Part shown: positions 1 through 5,569 of the stretch, piece after piece
Layout: each line of letters opens with the position of its first letter
How positions within the stretch are numbered: the first letter of the stretch is position 1
Assembly (NCBI GenBank): GCA_018400255.1
Contig: JAGYMO010000187.1
Coordinates: 1-5,589, forward strand
DNA length: 5,589 nucleotides
Direction of reading: 5' to 3'
Source: Deltaproteobacteria bacterium
GTDB lineage: Bacteria; Desulfobacterota; DSM-4660; Desulfatiglandales; B25-G16
The notes under the pieces: generated by a model
Told to the model about the DNA's origin: nothing
The model's database searches: none
What the model saw: the letters and a program-made list of their open reading frames with translations, nothing else
Made by a program: the position numbers and the translations under genes

Positions 1-63
1 TCTAAGTTGCAATTCTTTTAACTCATCCATTGTTGCCACTTCAGGCATGAAGGTCTTTGCCAT
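1..63 (-). CDS. N-terminal fragment of a probable CoA ligase (phenylacetate-CoA ligase-like); runs off the left edge
   Basis: Twenty-one codons are visible, starting with ATG at 63-61 and remaining open to base 1. A good ribosome binding site (GAGGTG, with AGGTG at 77-73) sits 9 bases before the ATG, which makes this a real gene start. The peptide contains PEVATMDELKELQLR. That pattern (PE, then a short spacer, an acidic-Glu-Leu stretch and L-Q-L-R) resembles the start of adenylate-forming phenylacetate-CoA ligases of the PaaK type, which join an aryl or other carboxylic acid to CoA using ATP. The gene follows dctM by 79 bases on the same strand with no terminator seen, so it is probably in the same operon. 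A CoA ligase would fit between a carboxylate importer and an acyl-CoA mutase. The catalytic core lies outside the window, so the gene start is solid but the product is only a suggestion. Confidence 0.45.
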   Translation of the reverse strand, partial: MAKTFMPEVATMDELKELQLR

Positions 64-72
64 AATATCTTT

Positions 73-78
73 CACCTC
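73..78 (-). promoter_or_regulatory. Ribosome binding site of the partial ligase-like gene
   Basis: The minus strand reads GAGGTG just upstream of the ATG at 63-61, with a 9-base gap after AGGTG. It is the main evidence that the short reading frame at the left edge is a true gene start. Confidence 0.6.
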
Positions 79-142
79 TTTTTAAATCACAATAAGGAAA
101 CTGCCCAAGGTCATTTATACATCTTACTAAATAAGCTTAATC

Positions 143-1447
143 CTAATGCACCATGTTTGGTATAATTAATGTTATACCAGGAAAAATAATTAATATAGCA
201 ACAGAGACAATACAGGCCAAAAGAAAAAAGCTCACACTTTTAAAAATAGTACCTAAGGGTATTTCCGGTGCCAATGCCTTAATCACATATATATTAACAC
301 CTACAGGCGGCGTGATGGCACCCATTGTCGTCACCATGGTCAAGATAATTGAATACCATATCGGGTCAAAGCCAAGGGCTATGCCTAATGGAAAAAAAAT
401 TGGAATAGTGAGGACGAGGAAACCCAGAGAATCCATAAAGCATCCACCTATTAAATAGATTATCAAAATGAATACCAATATTACATACGGGGAGATAGGA
501 AGACCGGACGCATACTCCGCTATTATAAAGGGAAGCCTTGTTACCGCTAAAAAGCGGCCGAAAATAATGGCACCTGTGACAAGGAAGAAGACCATGGATG
601 ATATCTTTAGGGTATCTACCACTGAGCTAACAAAACCTTTCCATGTTATCCTGCGTTGTAATAGGATTACAACAAGTGCAAAAAAGACACCTACCGCACC
701 TGCCTCAGTAGGTGTAAAGAAGCCCGCATACAAGCCTCCTATAACTAACACAAATATGGTTACTGCCTCAATAACCCCGGTAAGGGATTTTATCTTTTCC
801 TTGAAGCTCGCCTTAGGGCCTTGGGGCCCATAATCTGGATTGATCCTGCAAAGAACAATAATGGTAATAATGAAGAGAATCCCCAGTACTAAAGCAGGCA
901 GAATACCTCCAAGAAAAAGTTTTATAATGGATTGCTCCGTCTGAAGTCCAATAACAATGAGGACCACGCTAGGAGGCATAACAGTTCCAAGTGTACCGCC
1001 TGTTACTACAGTGCCGCTACTGAGCATGTTATCGTAACCATATTTCTGCATCTGCGGTAAGGCAACCTTTCCCATAGTAGCAGCTGTAGCTGTATTTGAG
1101 CCGCATATTGCAGCAAAGAGCTCATCAGCACCTATCGTAGCAATAGCCAAGCCTCCACGCATATGCCCTACCCACTTATATGCTGTGTTATATAGCCTTT
1201 CAGCGATCCCCGCATTAAATGCGAGATAGCCCAGGAATATAAAAAGGGGTATAACGGTGAGACCATAGCTGGAAAATGTTGACCAAATGTCACCTCCTAC
1301 CATGTTCAATGCTGCCTTAAATGAGATCACATACCAAAACCCGAAAAAGCCCACGATACCCATGGCAAATCCCACAGGCATTCCTAAAAAGAATAATACA
1401 ATTATAAGGACTAAAATCCCTATAACCCCTACCAGCGTTGAGCTCAC
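143..1447 (-). CDS. dctM: TRAP transporter large permease subunit DctM (12TM-type)
   Basis: This is the large membrane subunit of a tripartite ATP-independent periplasmic (TRAP) transporter, the ion-coupled channel that takes substrate from DctP. The 434 residues match the usual length. The protein is almost wholly hydrophobic, with segments at roughly 4-26, 30-45, 61-77, 98-116, 145-168, 175-200, 224-243, 248-263, 283-301, 319-336, 341-358, 365-390 and 403-428. Family blocks are present: GSNTATAATMGKVALP (116-131), GGTLGTVMPPS (150-160), GFFTPTEAGAVG (242-253), CFMDS (336-340) and TPPVGVNIYV (379-388). Translation starts at GTG 1447, supported by AGGAGG at 1460-1455, 7 bases upstream. The start overlaps the dctQ stop (GTGA), so the two are probably translationally coupled. 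The substrate cannot be deduced; TRAP systems carry many organic acids besides C4-dicarboxylates. Confidence 0.95.
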   Translation of the reverse strand: MSSTLVGVIGILVLIIVLFFLGMPVGFAMGIVGFFGFWYVISFKAALNMVGGDIWSTFSSYGLTVIPLFIFLGYLAFNAGIAERLYNTAYKWVGHMRGGLAIATIGADELFAAICGSNTATAATMGKVALPQMQKYGYDNMLSSGTVVTGGTLGTVMPPSVVLIVIGLQTEQSIIKLFLGGILPALVLGILFIITIIVLCRINPDYGPQGPKASFKEKIKSLTGVIEAVTIFVLVIGGLYAGFFTPTEAGAVGVFFALVVILLQRRITWKGFVSSVVDTLKISSMVFFLVTGAIIFGRFLAVTRLPFIIAEYASGLPISPYVILVFILIIYLIGGCFMDSLGFLVLTIPIFFPLGIALGFDPIWYSIILTMVTTMGAITPPVGVNIYVIKALAPEIPLGTIFKSVSFFLLACIVSVAILIIFPGITLIIPNMVH

Positions 1448-1935
1448 TCGCTATCCTCCTTTCTTGGAAGCACAGACCCCAAAAAATCGACAAAAAAGAC
1501 CAGGGAAAGACCAAGACACCCCAGGGAAACACCATATGTAAAAGGATAGTAAACGATGCGCAGTGTTTCAGTTATCTCCCCTGACTTAAGCAATGTCGTA
1601 GAATACTTGGCGATCTGCCAGGATACAATTAAAAAGAAAATAGCTGATATAAAATAATTTATGCTGTTAAGTATTGCCTGTTTCCGCTTTGAAAAGCTAT
1701 GTACTAGAATATCAATAGCAATGTGGCCTCTCTTCATCTGGGTGTAGCCCAGGGCAAAGGCTGTTGTAATGGCCCCTAAAAACCCCATAAGCTCGAAGGT
1801 GCCTCTAATCGGTGTCCATGCAAGCCTTAGAAAAATATTTGAACATGTAAGCAATATCATAATTATCAGAGATATTCCGGCAAACCACAGAAGTGTTTGA
1901 TTCAATAAACGGCTGAATTTATCAAGGAATTCCAT
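1444..1935 (-). CDS. dctQ: TRAP transporter small permease subunit DctQ (4TM)
   Basis: This is the small membrane subunit that pairs with DctM in a TRAP carboxylate transporter. The 163 residues and four hydrophobic segments (about 13-33, 47-66, 91-110 and 127-153) are typical. The family pattern is present: GTFELMGFLGA around 45-55, followed by ALGYTQMKRGHIAIDIL at 61-77, the loop after the second membrane segment where DctQ proteins carry a conserved Arg/Lys-Gly-His-Ile stretch. The charged tail ends in RKEDSE. The start ATG at 1935 has only a weak ribosome binding site (AGAGAG at 1948-1943, 7 bases away). This contrasts with the strong sites of dctP and dctM. The stop codon overlaps the dctM start by 4 bases. 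The 100-base spacer to dctP holds a strong stem-loop. Confidence 0.93.
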   Translation of the reverse strand: MEFLDKFSRLLNQTLLWFAGISLIIMILLTCSNIFLRLAWTPIRGTFELMGFLGAITTAFALGYTQMKRGHIAIDILVHSFSKRKQAILNSINYFISAIFFLIVSWQIAKYSTTLLKSGEITETLRIVYYPFTYGVSLGCLGLSLVFFVDFLGSVLPRKEDSE

Positions 1936-1975
1936 AGTTATACTCTCTATTAATAAGGTGGGTTAGTTGATTACA

Positions 1976-2011
1976 TAGTTGAGCAGTCAGCAACCGTCAA
2001 CTGCTCAACTA
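1976..2011. promoter_or_regulatory. Perfect 12-base stem-loop between dctP and dctQ
   Basis: The arm TAGTTGAGCAGT (1976-1987) is followed after a 12-base loop by its exact reverse complement ACTGCTCAACTA (2000-2011). A further 5 bases can pair, TTACA (1971-1975) with TGTAA (2015-2019), if three bases (2012-2014) bulge. On the coding (minus) strand no U-run follows, so it does not look like an ordinary intrinsic terminator. It lies 25 bases after the dctP stop. A structure there could protect the upstream mRNA from 3' decay and keep the binding protein more abundant than the permease, as is often needed in binding-protein-dependent systems. It could instead be a dispersed intergenic repeat, since the arms contain TTGAGCAGT-type words. 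The pairing is read directly; the role is inferred. Confidence 0.6.
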
Positions 2012-2035
2012 CCCTGTAACCTAGCAAATTAAGGC

Positions 2036-3061
2036 TTAAAAACGTGAATGGTAATCTCTTGCTGCCTTTATGTCCCTTAGTAACTCTGTGGTGTTAATCC
2101 CTTTTTCCTTGGCGTCGTTAATCCATTTTTCAGTAATGGGACTTACGAGTTTCTCCAGTTCGGCCAATGTTTCCTCGCTGAGTTCTGTAATCTCGATGTT
2201 ATGATTCTTTTTAGACCATGCGACAGATTCATCTACATGCTTATCCATGTAATTTCCGGTCCAAAAGGCCTGTTCCACTGATAGACCATCCATAACATCC
2301 TTTACATCCTGTGGGAGAGAGTTCCACTTATCGAGGTTCATTACAACGGAGAAAGGATACACCGGGCCATTAACCATCATTACATACTTACACAATTCTG
2401 CATATTTAAAATCCATAAGGGTTTCAAGGGATGATGCAGCACCCTTCACAACACCCTTTTGAAGGGCTTCAGGGGCTTCTGATTGCGGCATACCAACAGG
2501 TGTGGCCCCCAGGGCCTTCAAATACTCGGCAACACCTCCGGATGCCCTGAGTTCTAAGCCCTTCAGGTCTGCCAAGGTGTTTAACGGCTTTTTGGCATAA
2601 ATATTTGCAGGAGCGCAGGTAAACATTGTAAGTACCTTAACCTTTTCAAATGCCTTTGGTTTATATTTACTATAAATATCCCAAAGGGCGAGACTGGCAA
2701 CTGTAGCATCCGGGAAGCCAACCGGGAGCGCCAGTGCATTGGTCAGCATAAATCTGCCCGGTTGATAGGCCATGCATAAGCAACCTATATCTGCTTGTCC
2801 TGCAATTACACCATCCATCATATTTTTTGCATCAAGAAGAGTACTGCCGGGAAATGTCTTAATTTCGACGGCCCCATTTGTCCTTTTTTCCACTTCTGTT
2901 TTCCATCTCTCCATCTGGACGCAGGGAAAGGTAGGTGCAGGAGGAAAATTTGCATAGTTGAGCTTTATTGGGGCAGCAATTGCAGTTACGGATAATAAGC
3001 TGCCGAAAAATAATACTGCTAATAATAAACCGACTAATTTTAGAAAGATATTTTTTTTCAT
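2036..3061 (-). CDS. dctP: TRAP transporter substrate-binding protein DctP, periplasmic
   Basis: This is the periplasmic binding protein of the TRAP system; it captures a carboxylate and delivers it to DctQM. From ATG 3061 it has 341 residues, the usual family length. A signal peptide is clear: KK at 2-3, a hydrophobic core at about 6-25, and a probable cleavage after the AIA/AIAA stretch near 27-30. Family features include FPGSTLLDAKNMMDGVIAGQADIG (about 71-93), the DLKGLELRASG block with Arg172 at the position that normally binds the substrate carboxylate, QSEAPEALQKGVVKGAA (193-209) and GPVYPFSVVMNLDKWNSLP (232-250). I chose ATG 3061 over the in-frame GTG 3070 because GAGGTG (3073-3068) is a ribosome binding site 6 bases before that ATG, and the GTG lies inside it. 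Five cysteines in the mature protein (47, 94, 96, 149, 224) are unusual for an exported protein and fit an anaerobe. The substrate is unknown. Confidence 0.93.
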   Translation of the reverse strand: MKKNIFLKLVGLLLAVLFFGSLLSVTAIAAPIKLNYANFPPAPTFPCVQMERWKTEVEKRTNGAVEIKTFPGSTLLDAKNMMDGVIAGQADIGCLCMAYQPGRFMLTNALALPVGFPDATVASLALWDIYSKYKPKAFEKVKVLTMFTCAPANIYAKKPLNTLADLKGLELRASGGVAEYLKALGATPVGMPQSEAPEALQKGVVKGAASSLETLMDFKYAELCKYVMMVNGPVYPFSVVMNLDKWNSLPQDVKDVMDGLSVEQAFWTGNYMDKHVDESVAWSKKNHNIEITELSEETLAELEKLVSPITEKWINDAKEKGINTTELLRDIKAARDYHSRF

Positions 3062-3067
3062 TTTATA

Positions 3068-3073
3068 CACCTC
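3068..3073 (-). promoter_or_regulatory. Ribosome binding site that decides the dctP start
   Basis: GAGGTG on the minus strand is 6 bases upstream of ATG 3061. The last three bases of this motif are the GTG that would begin a 3-codon longer frame, so the longer version would place the start codon within its own ribosome binding site. The ATG is preferred. Confidence 0.75.
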
Positions 3074-3130
3074 ATTAAAATTTTCAGGGATAGGTCTTTA
3101 TAAAAAACTTGACTAGTAGCTCCTATTTTT

Positions 3131-3140
3131 CACCTCCTTT
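3131..3140 (-). promoter_or_regulatory. Orphan strong Shine-Dalgarno sequence in the dctP leader
   Basis: The minus strand reads AAAGGAGGTG, followed by A, a near-complete match to the 3' end of 16S rRNA. No ATG, GTG or TTG lies at a working distance behind it. The only nearby frame, GTG-AAA-AAT-AGG-AGC-TAC-TAG, begins inside the motif itself and has six codons. The true dctP start is about 70 bases downstream and has its own site. It may be the leftover start region of a deleted gene or a leader element. Confidence 0.4.
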
Positions 3141-3152
3141 CTCTGCTAATCA

Positions 3153-3180
3153 TATTTAAATACCGTATAGAAATTGTACA
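3153..3180 (-). promoter_or_regulatory. Possible sigma70-type promoter for dctP (weak)
   Basis: On the minus strand TGTACA (3180-3175) is followed after 16 bases by TAAATA (3158-3153); a better -10 hexamer, TATGAT (3154-3149), overlaps it but would need a 20-base spacer from TGTACA. The surroundings are AT-rich and the 248-base gap after the mutase gene is the longest spacer here, so an internal promoter is plausible. The match to consensus is only moderate. Confidence 0.22.
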
Positions 3181-3318
3181 GATTAATAATTAGTCTATCT
3201 CATATTCCACCCTAATATGTTTCCCTATCTGAACTCTTAATAATGCACAGCCCCATTTAAATAGCTCTAGCTCAAGTAATAACTATCTTGATGAGGAATC
3301 CTGTGAATATCTAACTTT

Positions 3319-4947
3319 CTAAAATATATTTGGTTCTACAAACTCCCCAAAGACATCTCTGAATACACCGGTCATTTCTCCAACAGTAGCATAGGCCTTG
3401 CAACAGTCAACAAGGGAAGGCATGACATTTTTTTTCTCCTTTGCAGCATTTTCCAATGCGTTAAGCGTTCGGGTAACTTCCTTGCCATTCCTTGTCCTTT
3501 TGAGTTCCTTCAGGCCTTTTATCTGCACCACAGCGGATTCATCATTATATTCATGAAGCTCAACCTTTCCTTCTTCCCCACCAGTATACTTGTTAACGCC
3601 TATCTTTATCAATTCTCCATTTTGAACGCCCCTTTCGAATTCATATGCCTGACGGGATACCTCCTTCTGGATATAACCTGATGAAATCGCCTTTACCATC
3701 CCTCCTAACCTATCAATTTTTGCCATCTCGTCAACAATTTTTTCCTCAATCTCTTTGGTTAAGCTTTCTATAAAATAAGAGCCTGCCATAGGGTCTACAG
3801 TGTCTCTGAGACCCACCTCATCCATAAGCAGTTGCAGTGTTCGTAGCGAAATCAATGCAGAATGCGGTGTTGGTATCGTGAATGCCTCATCATAGGAACA
3901 AAGGGCCATTGTTTGAGCACCGCTTAAGGCCGCTGCAAGGGCATAATAGGCGCTCCTCACAATATTATTTTCCGGCTCTTCCTTCGTCAGACCTCCGCCT
4001 CCTCCCCCAAATATGCCTCTCAAAAACATTGACTTTTCATTCTTTGCCCCATATTTTTCTTTTATATTCTTTGCCCAAAGCTTTCTTGCGGCACGGAACT
4101 TTGCAACCTGCTCCCAGAGGTTTCCAAATACATCAAGATTAAATGAGAAACGACCTACAAAATCGTCAATGTCATATCCCCTTTCTAAAACATTATCTAT
4201 GTAAGCATTTGCAATCTGTATGGCATACGCTATCTCCTGCACAGGATTTGCCCCTGCCTCCCTGATATGATAACCGCACACGCTCACCGGATTAGCCCTC
4301 GGCATTTCTTTTACAGAGTATTCAATAACATCTCCCACTAATCGAACTGCGGGCTCAACGGGAAATATCCAAGCACCCCTTCCAACTATCTCCTTTAGTA
4401 TGTCATTTTGAGGAGTTGCGCTTATCTGCTCCTTTGAGAACCCATATCCCTCTGCAACCGCCTGATACATGGCTACCATGATTGAGGCGACAGCATTGAT
4501 TGTCAGGCCAGAGCCAATTTTATTTAAGGCGATATCCTTGAATGCAATCTCAAAGTCCCTTAGAGAATCTACCGCCATTCCTACCCTGCCTACCTCACCC
4601 TCTGCCATTGGGTCATCGGAATCATATCCCATCTGGGTGGGCAGATCAAAGGCAACATTAAGCCCAGTCTGACCCTGAGATATCAAAAGCTTCCATCGCT
4701 CATTAGTTTCCTTCGGCGTTCCGAACCCTGAGTATTGTCTTGTTGTCCATTCCCTGCTCCTATATCCCTGCTCGTGGATTCCTCTTGTGAAGGGATACTG
4801 CCCTGGGTCTCCAAGGTCTCTCTCATAATCAAATCCTGAATCTATCAAGTCCTTTTCTTTATAAAGAGGTTTCACATGGATCCCGGACTGCAAAATAACA
4901 TCCTTGATTCTATCTTTTTCATCCTTAATATATCTTGCTACTCCCAT
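3319..4947 (-). CDS. Methylmalonyl-CoA mutase family protein, large (catalytic) subunit, with divergent active-site motifs
   Basis: This is the TIM-barrel subunit of an adenosylcobalamin-dependent acyl-CoA mutase, 542 residues, the size of stand-alone large subunits. Family landmarks in order: YPFTRG (51-56), RQYSGFGTPKETN (70-82), GQTGLNVAFDLPTQMGYDSDDP (92-113), TPQNDILKE (178-186), CGYHIREAGA (224-233), AKFRAARKLWA (282-292), PENNIVR (325-331), SYDEA (351-355), DTVDPMAGSYFIE (382-394). Compared with the Propionibacterium enzyme, Arg65, Tyr72, Arg190, His227 and Glu354 match Arg82, Tyr89, Arg207, His244 and Glu370. Tyr75 is replaced by His58, Ser114 by Asn97, His328 by Ile312, Gln330 by Gly314 and Asn366 by Cys350. 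Retained Tyr and Arg argue for a substrate with a second carboxylate, as in methylmalonyl/succinyl-CoA. The altered adenosyl and CoA pockets argue for a side branch. The start has GGAG (4960-4957) 9 bases upstream. The B12-binding part is the separate upstream gene. Family placement is firm; the exact substrate is open. Confidence 0.92.
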   Translation of the reverse strand: MGVARYIKDEKDRIKDVILQSGIHVKPLYKEKDLIDSGFDYERDLGDPGQYPFTRGIHEQGYRSREWTTRQYSGFGTPKETNERWKLLISQGQTGLNVAFDLPTQMGYDSDDPMAEGEVGRVGMAVDSLRDFEIAFKDIALNKIGSGLTINAVASIMVAMYQAVAEGYGFSKEQISATPQNDILKEIVGRGAWIFPVEPAVRLVGDVIEYSVKEMPRANPVSVCGYHIREAGANPVQEIAYAIQIANAYIDNVLERGYDIDDFVGRFSFNLDVFGNLWEQVAKFRAARKLWAKNIKEKYGAKNEKSMFLRGIFGGGGGGLTKEEPENNIVRSAYYALAAALSGAQTMALCSYDEAFTIPTPHSALISLRTLQLLMDEVGLRDTVDPMAGSYFIESLTKEIEEKIVDEMAKIDRLGGMVKAISSGYIQKEVSRQAYEFERGVQNGELIKIGVNKYTGGEEGKVELHEYNDESAVVQIKGLKELKRTRNGKEVTRTLNALENAAKEKKNVMPSLVDCCKAYATVGEMTGVFRDVFGEFVEPNIF

Positions 4948-4961
4948 CTTTCGGTGCTCCT

Positions 4962-5086
4962 GTTTTTTCTGTTTATCGGGTTTATAAAATTTCTTGAGTT
5001 TCTCGGGTCCTGTGGTGCTTTATCTTTGGAAACAAGTCATTATCAGGAACTCAACAAACTCAATAAACCAAGTAGACCAAAAAAAC
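4962..5086. repeat. Degenerate 9-base tandem repeats in two opposing arms (large imperfect inverted repeat)
   Basis: In the spacer between the mutase genes the plus strand from 4962 reads in steps of nine: GTTTTTTCT, GTTTATCGG, GTTTATAAA, ATTTCTTGA, GTTTCTCGG, GTCCTGTGG (to 5015). From 5086 backwards the minus strand reads GTTTTTTTG, GTCTACTTG, GTTTATTGA, GTTTGTTGA, GTTCCTGAT (to 5042). Both arms share a GTTTNTTGR-like unit, phased every 9 bases and facing each other around a non-repetitive centre of 26 bases (5016-5041). The transcript could fold into a long imperfect hairpin. In one frame the units would encode Phe-Ile/Leu-X triplets (FIGFIKFLEFLG), a low-complexity pattern that produces false open frames. 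It is not a CRISPR because the units are short, degenerate and lack spacers. It is most likely a dispersed intergenic repeat. Confidence 0.55.
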
Positions 5087-5089
5087 TCT

Positions 5090-5488
5090 TCAATTCCTTA
5101 CATTTCCCTTAATAAATGTTATGGATTCCTTAAAGGGCGTTCCAACTGGAAAGACCCCGGAAACCCCAATCTCTTTTAAAAGGGGAATATCCTTAGTTGG
5201 TATTACTCCACCAACCACAACTATCATATCATCCAGGCCCTCTTTCTTAACCGCCTCCATAATCTTCTTGGATATAGGAATATGTGCCCCGCTCATTATA
5301 GATAGGCCTATAACATCAACATCTTCTTCAATAGCAGTCTTTATTATAGAGGGAACTGTTTGGTGCAGCCCTGTATAAATAACCTCCATACCCGCGTCTT
5401 TAAGGGCATGGGCCATAACCTTTGCCCCCCTATCATGGCCATCAAGTCCTGGCTTTGCAATAAGAACCCTGATTGTTTTTTCATGCAT
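5090..5488 (-). CDS. Cobalamin-binding small subunit of methylmalonyl-CoA mutase family enzyme (MCM C-terminal domain)
   Basis: This 132-residue protein is a complete B12-binding domain that would partner the large subunit encoded downstream. It carries the base-off/His-on motif as KPGLDGHDRGAK (12-23). His18 should be the lower axial ligand to cobalt; Asp16 and Lys12 correspond to the hydrogen-bonded partners Asp608 and Lys604 of the Propionibacterium enzyme. GLSIMSGAH (61-69) supplies the conserved serine at 63, and VVVGGVIP (90-97) gives the Gly-Gly turn against the nucleotide tail; GVFPVGTP (111-118) closes the Rossmann-like fold. The ATG at 5488 is preceded by AGGAGG (5501-5496) at 7 bases, a strong site. 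The large-subunit gene follows after 142 bases filled by repeats. Separate small and large subunits are common in archaea and anaerobic bacteria. All cofactor residues I can identify are intact, so the pair should be an active B12 enzyme. Confidence 0.94.
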   Translation of the reverse strand: MHEKTIRVLIAKPGLDGHDRGAKVMAHALKDAGMEVIYTGLHQTVPSIIKTAIEEDVDVIGLSIMSGAHIPISKKIMEAVKKEGLDDMIVVVGGVIPTKDIPLLKEIGVSGVFPVGTPFKESITFIKGNVRN

Positions 5489-5545
5489 TATTTTTCCTCC
5501 TCAATCTCATTAGCACAAAAAAATAGTGTACCTTCTATCGTAAGC

Positions 5546-5569
5546 GTTCACAGGTTCAAAGGTTCAGGG
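5546..5569. repeat. Three 8-base tandem units (GTTCA type) upstream of the mutase small subunit
   Basis: The plus strand reads GTTCACAG, GTTCAAAG, GTTCAGGG in immediate succession, each unit sharing GTTCA plus a purine-rich tail. This lies 58 bases before the small-subunit ATG, within the 101 bases at the right edge, where no gene or convincing promoter was recognised. It looks like the edge of a dispersed intergenic short repeat. Confidence 0.45.

Larger units (their letters stand above)
3071..3318. other. Spacer between mutase large subunit and dctP
   Basis: This 248-base AT-rich gap has no credible gene. Apart from the weak promoter candidate and the orphan Shine-Dalgarno sequence, it contains a perfect 6-base inverted repeat CATATT (3201-3206) and AATATG (3214-3219) with a 7-base loop. 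The word CTATCT occurs three times on the plus strand (3195-3200, 3225-3230, 3283-3288). No GC-rich hairpin followed by a U-run is found after the mutase stop, so read-through into dctP is possible. Confidence 0.5.

Noticed and set aside
153..1541. Plus-strand open frames opposite dctM (153-458, 468-833, 1287-1541) and a minus-strand frame at 1317-1535
   Set aside because: They are shadows of the DctM and DctQ coding frames, with no recognisable domains. The real genes have family motifs and proper start sites.
1971..2019. Intrinsic terminator after dctP
   Set aside because: The stem is perfect, but no U-run follows on the coding strand, and dctQM are needed with dctP.
3062..3070. GTG at 3070 as dctP start
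   Set aside because: The GTG is part of the GAGGTG ribosome binding site serving the ATG at 3061, and the shorter form gives a normal signal peptide.
3319..4947. Assignment as isobutyryl-CoA, 2-hydroxyisobutyryl-CoA or ethylmalonyl-CoA mutase
   Set aside because: Isobutyryl-CoA mutase has Phe and Gln, and 2-hydroxyisobutyryl-CoA mutase Ile, at positions where this protein keeps Tyr72 and Arg190. Ethylmalonyl-CoA mutase has a His in the RTYAGH block, is a fused protein, and keeps the Gln that is Gly314 here.
4962..5086. CRISPR array
   Set aside because: Units are 9 bases, degenerate, without spacers of constant length and arranged in opposing arms; no cas gene is nearby.
4876..5112. Plus-strand open frame across the mutase spacer with a repetitive FIGFIKFLEFLG stretch
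   Set aside because: It overlaps the start of the large-subunit gene on the opposite strand, and its low-complexity part is simply the translated 9-base repeat. No family resemblance or good ribosome binding site.
2772..5378. Other plus-strand frames opposite dctP and the mutase genes (2772-2995, 3882-4204, 4469-4672, 5121-5378)
   Set aside because: All lie inside strongly supported minus-strand genes and encode no recognisable protein.
3319..5488. Frameshift or split gene in the mutase because the B12 domain is separate
   Set aside because: Both genes have their own strong ribosome binding sites and complete domains, and the order B12 subunit then catalytic subunit cannot arise from a simple break of the fused enzyme, where the B12 domain is C-terminal.
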